A stretch of 15,209 bases of DNA from DAITAZ01 sp036824045 (GTDB taxonomy: Bacteria; Pseudomonadota; Gammaproteobacteria; Burkholderiales; Rhodocyclaceae): contig DAITAZ010000058.1 in the NCBI GenBank assembly GCA_036824045.1, positions 1 through 15,209 of the forward strand, read 5' to 3'. Under the pieces are notes generated by a model. The model searched no databases. It was not told where the DNA came from and saw only the letters and a program-made list of their open reading frames with translations. The position numbers and the translations under genes are program-made. Every line of letters begins with the position of its first letter. Positions within the stretch are counted from its first letter, which is position 1. Below are positions 6,607 through 14,600 of the stretch, piece by piece.

Positions 6607-6646
6607 CGGGCGGGGTACGGAGGCGGGCGGCTCGCCGGATCGGGGG

Positions 6647-7018
6647 TCACCGGTACGACTGGTTCAGCCGGGACCAGCCCTCGCGATTGTTCATGGCGAC
6701 GTAGGTGGCGCACATGTTGTAGCAGCCCCCGTCGCAAGCTTCAGCCATCACGCTCAATCCCGAGTAATGGCCGCTGCGTTGATATGAATAGGGGCTGCTG
6801 CCCATCCAGAAGGACTGCATTCCGAATGCCCGCAGATAGGCGACCTGCCAGCGGGTCATCAGGGCGAGTCTTTTCTGTTCGGGCAAGGGCGTTCCATTTC
6901 GGGTCGTTCTGGCCCTTCCAGCGTGGCGAGTTGTGCTTGCTTGCCGGCTTTCCTTTGCCAGCTTCTCAAGCTCCGCGCGGCCTGCCGGGGGAGGGTCAGG
7001 GCTCCCCGAACCAGCCAT
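6647..7018 (-). CDS. Small hypothetical protein overlapping the end of the TolC-type gene
   Basis: A 123-residue open frame whose ATG (7018) lies 23 nt inside the end of the channel gene, so it could be translationally coupled as the last gene of the secretion operon. Residues 1-50 are basic and Pro/Ala-rich. The second half is different: TRWQVAYLRAFGMQSFWMG, YSYQRSGHYSGL, and a Cys pair in EACDGGCYNMCATYVAMNNR. The DNA of the second half is less GC-rich than its neighbours. An internal ATG at 6859 would give a 70-residue form. No family is recognised. It may be real, the remnant of a larger gene, or spurious. Confidence 0.4.
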   Translation of the reverse strand: MAGSGSPDPPPAGRAELEKLAKESRQASTTRHAGRARTTRNGTPLPEQKRLALMTRWQVAYLRAFGMQSFWMGSSPYSYQRSGHYSGLSVMAEACDGGCYNMCATYVAMNNREGWSRLNQSYR

Positions 7019-8345
7019 TCATCCGGCTGATCTCGGTGTCGTCCAGGGCGTCGGCGGCGGCGAGCAGGCGGCTGCGGGCGGCGATCCAGTCGTGGCGGGC
7101 GAGCGCCCGGTCGCGGCGCAGGCGGTAGCGTTGCTGCTCGGCCTGGAGTACGTCCCAGGTGGTGCGCAGGCCGCCTTCCACGCCCTTGCGGGCGGCCAGG
7201 GCGAGCTGGGCGGAGGAGTGCTCGGCCTGCCGGAGGGCGCGGATGCGGGCGGCGAACTGGCCGAGCAAGGCCCATTCCCGGCTCACCTGCTGGCGGATCT
7301 GGCGGCGCACGTCTTCGTGCTGATGGCGCAGGGCCTGGGTGCGGGCAGCGACTTCGTCCTGCCGCGCCGCGGGGCCGCCGCCGGCGTAGAGGGGCAGGGT
7401 GAGCTGCACGCCGATGCTGTGGCTGCGGCTGTCGAGCGCCCGGTAGCTGCCCTGATTGGCCACGTTGTCGTTGTTGCTGTGGCCCAGGGCGGCCACGAGG
7501 TCGAGGGTGGGCAGGTGGGCGGCACGGGCGCGGGCGGCCTCCTGCTCCTGGGCGTCGAGCTGGTGGGCGAGCTTGGCCAGCAGCGGGTTGGCGGCCTCGG
7601 CCCGGGCCAGCCAGTGCTCCAGATTTTCGTCCGCAGGGGGTGGGCTGTCGGCCCCGGTGGCGCGCAGGGGGGCGAGCGCTTCGGGGGCGCGGCCCATCAG
7701 GGTGTGCAGGGTGCGCAGGGCTTCGTCCTGGCGCTCCGCCTGTTCCAGGGCCTGAACGGTCAGCAGATCGAGCTGGGCGGTGGCTTCGTCCACGTCGATG
7801 CGGGTGCCGTATCCGGCCTTCTGCGCGGCGCGGGCAGCGGCGAGCTGTTCTTCCACCGTCTGGCGTTGGGCGGCGATGAGGGCGCTTTCTTCCCGGGCGG
7901 AGAGGGCGTCGCAGTAGGCGGCCACGGTGCGGGCTGCCAGGTCCTGGCGGGCCTGGCGCAGTTCGGCCGCGGCGCTGTGGGTCTGGGCGCGGGCGATTTC
8001 CACCTGGGCGTGCTGGGCGGGGCGGTACAGGGGCAGGCGGGCGTTGAGGCTGTAGGCGGCGCTGCCGTAGGCCAGGTGTTCGCTGGTGGGGCTGCCGGTC
8101 AGGGGCGTGATCTGGCGCTCGGCCCCGTGCCGGGCGCGGCTGGCGGTGAGGTCCAGGCTGGGCAGGCGGGCCGACCGGGCCTGGGCAAGGCGCTGGGCCT
8201 CGGCCTCCAGGCTGGCCTGGGCGGCCAGATGGGCGGGGGCCTGGGTCATCACCGCCCGGTAGATGGTGAGCAGGTCGTCGGCGCCACGGGCGGACGGGCT
8301 CAGCGCTGCGGCCAGGGCCAGCGCGGCGCAGAGTGCCGGCCGCAT
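6996..8345 (-). CDS. TolC-family outer membrane channel of the type I secretion system
   Basis: A 449-residue protein. The ATG at 8345-8343 overlaps the adaptor stop by one base (TGATG), which indicates translational coupling and fixes the start; the frame is open farther upstream only inside the adaptor gene. A signal peptide (MRPALCAALALAAAL, cut near residue 21) is followed by DDLLTIYRAVMTQAP, the characteristic TolC opening. Two repeated outer-membrane-efflux modules follow. The first contains LPSLDLTAS and YSLNARLPLYRPAQHAQVE; the second LPTLDLVAALGHS and GVQLTLPLYAGGGPAARQDE. Long Ala/Gln/Arg-rich coiled-coil helices lie between them, as expected for a trimeric beta-barrel with a periplasmic alpha-tunnel. 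The length matches the family. In type I systems this protein is recruited by the ABC/adaptor pair while substrate is exported in one step. It is third in the operon, after the ABC and HlyD genes. Confidence 0.93.
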   Translation of the reverse strand: MRPALCAALALAAALSPSARGADDLLTIYRAVMTQAPAHLAAQASLEAEAQRLAQARSARLPSLDLTASRARHGAERQITPLTGSPTSEHLAYGSAAYSLNARLPLYRPAQHAQVEIARAQTHSAAAELRQARQDLAARTVAAYCDALSAREESALIAAQRQTVEEQLAAARAAQKAGYGTRIDVDEATAQLDLLTVQALEQAERQDEALRTLHTLMGRAPEALAPLRATGADSPPPADENLEHWLARAEAANPLLAKLAHQLDAQEQEAARARAAHLPTLDLVAALGHSNNDNVANQGSYRALDSRSHSIGVQLTLPLYAGGGPAARQDEVAARTQALRHQHEDVRRQIRQQVSREWALLGQFAARIRALRQAEHSSAQLALAARKGVEGGLRTTWDVLQAEQQRYRLRRDRALARHDWIAARSRLLAAADALDDTEISRMNGWFGEP

Positions 8346-9637
8346 CAGGCTTCCTTGAGGGCGCCGCCCAGCCGCCGCAGCAGCGGCGCGAGCAGATAGG
8401 TGAGCAGGCTGCGCTCGCCGGTGCGCACCACCACGTCCGCGGGCATGCCGGCCTGCAGCGGGTGGCCCCCCAGTTGGGCCAGCCCGGCCGGGGTGACGGC
8501 CACCCGCGCCAGGTAAAAGGTGCCGCCCGCCGGGTCCGGCAGCGCATCGGCGGAGACGGTTTCCACGGTGGCGTCCACCACCCGCTGGGGGTCCTGGGTG
8601 AAGCCATGGAAGCGCACGCTCGCGGCCTGCCCCGGGCGCACCTGGCTGATCAGGTGGGGTGGCAGCCGGGCTTCCAGCAGCAGGCGTTCGTCCTGGGGTA
8701 CCACGTCCAGAACGCGGGCGCCGGGCGTGATCACGCCGCCCACGGTCTGCATGGTCAGCCCCACCACCATGCCGCTGACCGGGGCGCGCAGTTCGGTGCG
8801 GGCCAGCTCGGCGCTGGCGGCGGCGAGTTTTTCCGCGTCTGCCGCGAGGCTTTGCCGCAGCTCGGCCAACTGGGCATCCACCTCCTTGCGGACTTCCTGG
8901 GCGCGCTGCTGCTGGCGCAGGCGGATCTCGGCCTGGGCGCGCTGGCTGCGGGCGATGCCTGCCTGCAGCTCGATCTGGGCCCGTTCTTTTTCCCACTGGC
9001 GGTTGAGGGGGGCGTAGCCCTGGCTGGCCAGATCCCGCAGGCCGGCTAGTTCCAGCTCGCTCACCCGGGCCTGGGCCCGCAGCCCGTCCAGCGTGGCGGT
9101 TTCGGCGGCGAGGGTTTGCGCGAGGGCGGCTTGTTCGGTGGCCTGGGCCGCGCGCCGGCTGCGGAACAACTGCTGCTGGGCTTCCAGGTGCTGGGCCACC
9201 AGCGGATCGTTGCGCACTGCCAGCAGATCCGGCGGGAAGACGATGGCGGGAGCGCCGCTCTGCTCGGCCAGCAGGCGGGCCTCCTGGGCCCGGGCCGCGA
9301 GATGGCGCTGGCGCACGGTCTCGAAGGCGGCGCGGGCGGGGCCGTCGTCCAGGCGCAGGAGCACCTGGCCGGCCTGCACTGCCTGGCCCTCGCGCACCGT
9401 TACGGCGGCAACGACGCCGCCCGTCTGGTGTTGCAGGCTCTTGCGCTTGCTGTCCACCACCACGGTGGCGGGGGCGGGCACGCCTTCATCCAGGGGGGCG
9501 AGGGCGGCCCACGCGGCAAAACTGCCCAGGCCGAGGGCGAGCACCAGCACTCCGCGGCGGATGGTGCCGGCGGTATCGGTGCGCAGGACGGGGCGGACAG
9601 CTCGGGCGGACCCCTCCGTTGGGGCCAGCGGGCTCAA
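8345..9637 (-). CDS. HlyD/PrtE-family periplasmic adaptor of the type I secretion system
   Basis: A 430-residue membrane-fusion protein. The start codon is TTG (9637-9635), chosen because GAGGG lies about 8 nt upstream and no ATG or GTG occurs before the membrane segment. Order: short cytoplasmic tail; one transmembrane helix (about residues 29-47, GVLVLALGLGSFAAWAALA); first half of the lipoyl domain (about 57-98, HQTGGVVAAVTVREGQAVQAG); a long alpha-hairpin coiled coil (about 100-280) rich in Gln, Ala, Glu and Arg; second lipoyl half (ELRAPVSGMVVGL, 282-294); and a beta-barrel ending with GMPADVVVRTGERSLLTYLL (397-416), the signature end of PrtE/AprE-type adaptors. It bridges the ABC protein and the TolC channel. 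The gene begins 76 bp after the ABC stop and overlaps the channel gene by one base. Confidence 0.94.
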   Translation of the reverse strand: MSPLAPTEGSARAVRPVLRTDTAGTIRRGVLVLALGLGSFAAWAALAPLDEGVPAPATVVVDSKRKSLQHQTGGVVAAVTVREGQAVQAGQVLLRLDDGPARAAFETVRQRHLAARAQEARLLAEQSGAPAIVFPPDLLAVRNDPLVAQHLEAQQQLFRSRRAAQATEQAALAQTLAAETATLDGLRAQARVSELELAGLRDLASQGYAPLNRQWEKERAQIELQAGIARSQRAQAEIRLRQQQRAQEVRKEVDAQLAELRQSLAADAEKLAAASAELARTELRAPVSGMVVGLTMQTVGGVITPGARVLDVVPQDERLLLEARLPPHLISQVRPGQAASVRFHGFTQDPQRVVDATVETVSADALPDPAGGTFYLARVAVTPAGLAQLGGHPLQAGMPADVVVRTGERSLLTYLLAPLLRRLGGALKEA

Positions 9638-9713
9638 GGGGAGGCCCTCAGGCTGCGGGAGCGGCGCCTCCCCTGTGCCCGCGCGCTGCCTCCGGGCGGC
9701 AGGATGGCGGCGC

Positions 9714-11498
9714 TCAGGCGGGGCACGTGGCTTCCTCGGCCGGGGTGTGGCTGGGGGCGGGCGCCGCGTGTGCAGCCGCGGCCGCTGCGGCGGCGGGGAC
9801 GGGTTCGGCGGGGCGTTTGCCGGTCAGCCGGGCGAGCATTTCATCCCGGGGGCCGAAGGCGCGGACCCGGCCCGCGTCCAGCACCAGAATTTTGTCCACC
9901 GCCTGGACCACGCTGGTGCGGTGGGTGATCAGCACCACCGTCGAGCCGGCGGCCTTGAGCGCGCGTACGGCGTCAGCCAGGGCGGCCTCGCCTTTTTCGT
10001 CCAGGTTGGAGTTGGGCTCGTCCAGCACCACCAGGGCAGGCGTGCCGTAGAGGGCGCGGGCCAGGGCAATGCGCTGGCGCTGGCCACCGGAGAGCTGGCT
10101 GCCGCCGGGGCCGATCTGGGTTTCGTAGCCCATGGGCAGGCGCAGCACCATTTCGTGGATGCCGGCGCGCTGGGCGGCCTGCACGACCCGGGGGCCTTCC
10201 ACTGTGCCCAGCCGGGCGATGTTCTCGGCCACGGTGCCGGCAAAGAGCGCCACGTCCTGGGGCAGGTAGCCGATATGGGTGCCCAATGGGGTGCGCTGGC
10301 CCCCGTACACGTCGGCCCCGTCCAGCCGCACCCGGCCGTTGCTCGGGGGCCACACGCCCACCAGCAGCCGCGCCAGGGTGGATTTGCCCGAGGCGCTGGG
10401 GCCGATCACCGCCAGGGCTTCGCCAGGCTCCAGGCTGAAGGCCACGCCCTTGAGCACCGGGGTCGGGTTGCCGGGGGCGGCGGCGCTCACGGCTTCCACG
10501 CTCAGGCGGCCCGCCGGCGCGGGCAGGGGCATGGCGGCGCGGGGGGCAGGGCACAGGGCGAGCAGTTTTTCCAACCGCTCGAAGGCGCCGCGGGCGGCCA
10601 CCAGCGCCTTCCAGGAGGCGATGAGCTGTTCCACCGGCGACAGCGCCCGCCCCATGAGCAGCGAGGCAGCGATCATGGCGCCGGGGGTGAGGTTGCCTTC
10701 CAGTACCAGCAGGGCGCTGGCGGCCAGCACCAGGCTTTGCAGGATCAGCCGCACCGTGCGGCTGGCGGCACTGATCCGGCCAACCCGCTCGCTGGCCTGC
10801 TGCTGGGCGGCCAGGCCCTCCTGCTGGTGTTCCGCCCAGCGGGCGCGCACCGCCGGCAGCATGCCCATGGCGGCTACCGCCTCGGCATTGGCCAGGCAGG
10901 CGCTGGCCAGGCGGCTCGCCTGGTTGGCCTGGGTGGCCGCCTGGCCGATGGACTCGGCAGCCACCCGTTCGGTGAGCCAGGTGAGCAGCACCAGCACGGC
11001 GGTGCCGAACAGGGCCAGCAGGCCCAGGGCCGGGTGCATGAGAAAGAGGGCGGCCAGGAAGATCACCGCCCAGGGGGCATCGAACAGGGCCAGCGCGCCC
11101 CGCCCCGCCGCAAACTGGCGCAGGCTGGCCAGATCATTCAGGGCCTGGCTGGTGTCGCCCCCGACCCGGCGCAGGCTGGCCTGGAACACGGCGTCGAACA
11201 CCCGGTCGCTCAGCCGGTTGTCGAAGCGCATGGCGCCGCGGATGAGCAACTGGCCGCGCACCCACTCCATCGCGCCCATCAGGGCGTAGAGGCCGAGCGC
11301 GATCAGGCTCAGCATGGCCAGCGTCCATTCATTGCGACTGCCGAGCACCCGGTCGTAGATCTGGTAGGAATAGATCGCGGGCACCAGCAGCAGGAGATTT
11401 GTGCTCAGGCTGAAGACGCCCGCCCACAGCCATTCACGGCGCAGGGCGCGGACGCCGAGCCGGAGTTCGGAACTGGAAGGATCTGCAGAACGCGCCAT
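9714..11498 (-). CDS. PrtD-type type I secretion ABC transporter (permease-ATPase)
   Basis: A 594-residue half-transporter. The membrane domain (about residues 20-300) begins WAGVFSLSTNLLLLVPAIYS and YQIYDRVLGSRNEWTL, the PrtD/RsaD opening. There is no N-terminal C39 peptidase or C39-like domain, so substrates should carry an uncleaved C-terminal signal rather than a double-Gly leader. The ATPase domain (about 330-560) is complete: Walker A GPSASGKST (366-374), Q-loop YLPQD, signature LSGGQRQR (469-476), Walker B ALVVLDEP with catalytic Glu494, D-loop SNLD and H-loop His526. The last 35 residues are an Ala/Pro-rich tail, somewhat unusual. It functions as an inner membrane dimer. The ATG at 11498 has only a weak ribosome binding site. 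It lies 173 bp downstream of the giant repeat protein gene and heads the transport operon. Confidence 0.95.
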   Translation of the reverse strand: MARSADPSSSELRLGVRALRREWLWAGVFSLSTNLLLLVPAIYSYQIYDRVLGSRNEWTLAMLSLIALGLYALMGAMEWVRGQLLIRGAMRFDNRLSDRVFDAVFQASLRRVGGDTSQALNDLASLRQFAAGRGALALFDAPWAVIFLAALFLMHPALGLLALFGTAVLVLLTWLTERVAAESIGQAATQANQASRLASACLANAEAVAAMGMLPAVRARWAEHQQEGLAAQQQASERVGRISAASRTVRLILQSLVLAASALLVLEGNLTPGAMIAASLLMGRALSPVEQLIASWKALVAARGAFERLEKLLALCPAPRAAMPLPAPAGRLSVEAVSAAAPGNPTPVLKGVAFSLEPGEALAVIGPSASGKSTLARLLVGVWPPSNGRVRLDGADVYGGQRTPLGTHIGYLPQDVALFAGTVAENIARLGTVEGPRVVQAAQRAGIHEMVLRLPMGYETQIGPGGSQLSGGQRQRIALARALYGTPALVVLDEPNSNLDEKGEAALADAVRALKAAGSTVVLITHRTSVVQAVDKILVLDAGRVRAFGPRDEMLARLTGKRPAEPVPAAAAAAAAHAAPAPSHTPAEEATCPA

Positions 11499-11617
11499 GA
11501 CAGCGGCCCGGATAGCGGGAAGGAAATGCAGGCTATCACCCGGCCCGGTCAGCCAAAGCGGCTATAAGAGCCGATGCTGTGGGCTATTCGGTGGCGGATG
11601 CGGGAGGAGGGCTGCCC

Positions 11618-11660
11618 GGCCGGAAGGGGCCCGGGGCAGGCCCGGGGAACCCTTCCGGCC
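11618..11660 (-). promoter_or_regulatory. Strong hairpin between the giant repeat gene and the ABC gene
   Basis: GGCCGGAAGGG (11618-11628) and CCCTTCCGGCC (11650-11660) form a perfect 11-bp stem. The 21-nt loop can form a further CCCGG/CCGGG stem. It begins 12 nt after the giant gene's stop on the - strand. No T-tract follows in that direction, so it is not a classic terminator. It may act as a partial terminator or a 3' end stabiliser that separates substrate from transporter mRNA levels. Confidence 0.55.
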
Positions 11661-11671
11661 GCGCGCTGCGG

Positions 11672-14600
11672 TCACGACCAGAGGAAGTCGCTTTCGCTCA
11701 GGTTGGCGAGGCTGACGCCGGTGAGGCGCAGGGCCATGTCGGTGGTGCCGTTGCCGTCCACATCCACTTCCAGCACCTTGGTGGTGTCGTTGAAGCGGGC
11801 TTCGGACGAACCACTGTTGCTGAAGGCGACGCTGCTGGCCCCGATGAAGTCGAAGGTGCCGGATTCGAGCCCGGAGAATTCGAGCACGTCGGTGCCGTCC
11901 GCCTGGAAGTTGGTGATCGTGTCGGACACGCTCGCGGTGGAGTCGGTGATCGCCGAGTAGATGAAGTGATCGCCGCCGCTGCCGCCGGTGAGGCTGTCCG
12001 CGCCGCCCCGGCCCTCGATGTTGGCACCGGTGCTGCCCAGGCCGACGATGGTGTCCGACCCGGTGGAGCCCACGACCGATTCGACGCTGGAGATGCGCAG
12101 GCTGCCGGCGCTGAGCAGGGTCACCGTGTCGGTGCCGGTGGACCCGATCACCGTATCGACGGCGGACACCCGCAGGCTGGTGGCCGCGAGCAGGGTGACC
12201 GTGTCGGCGCCGGTGGCGCCGATCACCGATTCCACGCTCGAGATGGCGACCGAGTTGGCCGCCAGCAGGGTGAGGGTGTCGGTGCCGGTGGAGCCGATCA
12301 CCGAATCGACGGCGGATGTCCGCAGGTGGCCGGCGGTGAGCAGGGTGATGGTTTCGGTGAGGGTGGAGCCCACCACCGATTCGACGCCCGACACCCGCAC
12401 GTGATCCGCGGCCAGCAGCACCAGGGTATCGGTGCCGGTGGTGCCGATGACCGACTCGATGGCCGAGAGCTTGACGCTGGCGGCGGCGAGCAGGGTCACG
12501 GTATCGGTGTCGGTGGTCCCGGTCACCGCCTCCACGCCGGAAATCCGCACATGGCCGGCGGCCAGCAGGGCCACCGTGTCGTTGCCGGTGGAGCCCACCA
12601 CGCTTTCGATGGCCGACACCTTGAGCAGGCTGCCGAAGAGCATGGTCACGGTATCGGTTCCCGCCGAACCGATCACGCTTTCGATGGCCGAGACACGAAG
12701 GTGGGAAGCGGCCAGCAGGGTGACCGTGTCGGTGCCGGTGGAGCCGACAAGGCTATCCACCCGCGAGACGCCGATGCTGCCGGCGGCCAGCAGGCTGACC
12801 GTATCGACCCCCGTGGAGCCGATCAGGCTGTCCACCGCCGACACCCGCACATTGCCCGCCGCCAGGAGGGTGACCGTGTCCACACCGGTGCCGCCGATCA
12901 CGTTGTCCACCGCGCTGATGGCCACATTGGCGGCGCTGAGCAGGGTCAGCGTGTCGGTGCCGCTGCTGCCCAGGACCGATTCCACGCTGGAGATGGCCAC
13001 CGCGCCCGCAGCCAGCAGGGTGAGCGTGTCGGTGCCGGTGGTGCCGATCACGCTTTCGATGGCGGACAGGCGCACGTGGCCGGCCGCCAGCAGGGTGAGC
13101 GTGTCGGTGCCGGTGGCGCCGATCACGCTTTCCACGCCGCTGACGGCGAAGCTGCCGGCGGCCAGCATGGACACCGTGTCCGTGCCCGTGCTGCCGATGA
13201 TGCTTTCGACGCTGCTGGTGGTGAGCCGGGTGGCGGACAGGAGGGTGACGGTGTCGGTCCCGGTGCTGCCCACCACCGAATCCACGCTGCTCAGGGCCAG
13301 GCTGCCGGCGGCCAGCAGGTTCACTGTGTCCACCCCGGCGGTGCCCACGATGCTATCCACGTCCTGCACCTTGAGGCTGCCGGCGGCCAGCAAGGTGAGG
13401 GTGTCGGTGTCGGTAGTGCCGATCACGCTGTCGATGGCGGAGATGCGCAGGTTGCCGGCGGCCAGCAGGGTCACCGTGTCGGCGCCGCTGCTGCCCACCA
13501 GGCTTTCCACGCCCGAAACGCGCAGGCTGCTCGCGGCCAGCAGGGTGAGGGTGTCGGTGCCGGTGGAGCCGATCACGCTGTCGATGCCCGAGATGCGCAG
13601 CGTGGAGGCAGCCAGCAGGGTGAGCGTATCGGTGGCGGATGTGCCCACCACCGATTCGATGCGGCTGACGGCCACATTGCTCGCCGCCAGCAGGGTCAGC
13701 GTGTCGTTGCCGGTGGAGCCGAGTACGCTCTCGACCCCCGAAATCCGCAGGGAAACGCCCGCCAGCAGGGTCAGCGTATCGGTGCCGGTGGAGCCGACCA
13801 CGCTCTCGATGCCTGAGATGGCGATACTGCTGGCTGCCAGCAGGGTCAGCGTGTCCGTGGTGCCGCCCCCGATCAGGCTTTCCACTGCCGAGACCGCCAC
13901 GGCGCCGGACGTGAGCAGGGTGACCGTGTCGGTCCCGGTGCTGCCGAGCACGGATTCCACCGACGAGATGCGGCTGTTGCCCGCCGCCAGCAGGGTGAGC
14001 ACGTCGGTGCCCGAGGCGCCGACCACCGTCTCGATGGCGGAGGCGGCGACGGTGCTCGCGGCCAGCAGGGTGAGTACGTCGGTGCCGGTGGTGCCGATGA
14101 CCGACTCCACCGCCGAGACCTTGAGCTGACCGGCCGCGAGCATGGTGACCGTGTCGGTGCCGGTGGTGCCCACGACGCTCTCGATGCCCGACACCGCGAC
14201 CGCGTCGGCGGCCAACAGGGTCAGGGTGTCGATGCCGACGCTGCCGGTCACCGATTCCACGTCGGAGACGCTGAGCGCGCCGGCGGAGAGCATGGTGAGG
14301 GTGTCGGTGTCGGTGGTGCCGAGCACGCTTTCGACGATGGAGATGCGCACGCTGCCGGCGGCCAGCAGGGTGAGGGTGTCCAAGCCGGTGGAGCCCACCA
14401 CGGTTTCGACGGCGGAGGCGCGCAGATGGCCGGCGGCCATCAGCGTGACCGCGTCCGAGCCGGTGGAACCCACCACGCTTTCCACCCCGGAGAGGCTGAT
14501 GTTGCTGGCGGCCAGCAGGGTGAGCGTGTCGGTGCCGGTGGAACCGGTCAGGGTGTCGATGGCCGACACCTCCACGGCGCTGGCGGCCAGCAGGGTGAGG

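Noticed and set aside
6933..8399. A 488-residue + strand open frame opposite the TolC-type gene
   Set aside because: It is Gly/Gln-rich shadow translation; the - strand frame has a clear signal peptide and TolC modules.
9093..11567. An 824-residue + strand open frame opposite the ABC and HlyD genes
   Set aside because: The - strand frames carry complete ABC transporter and adaptor motifs; the + frame has none and is high-GC shadow coding.
11579..14129. Long + strand open frames (about 745 and 565 residues) opposite the giant repeat gene
   Set aside because: The 75-bp period keeps antisense frames open. The C-terminal RTX-like region and the operon context support only the - strand frame.
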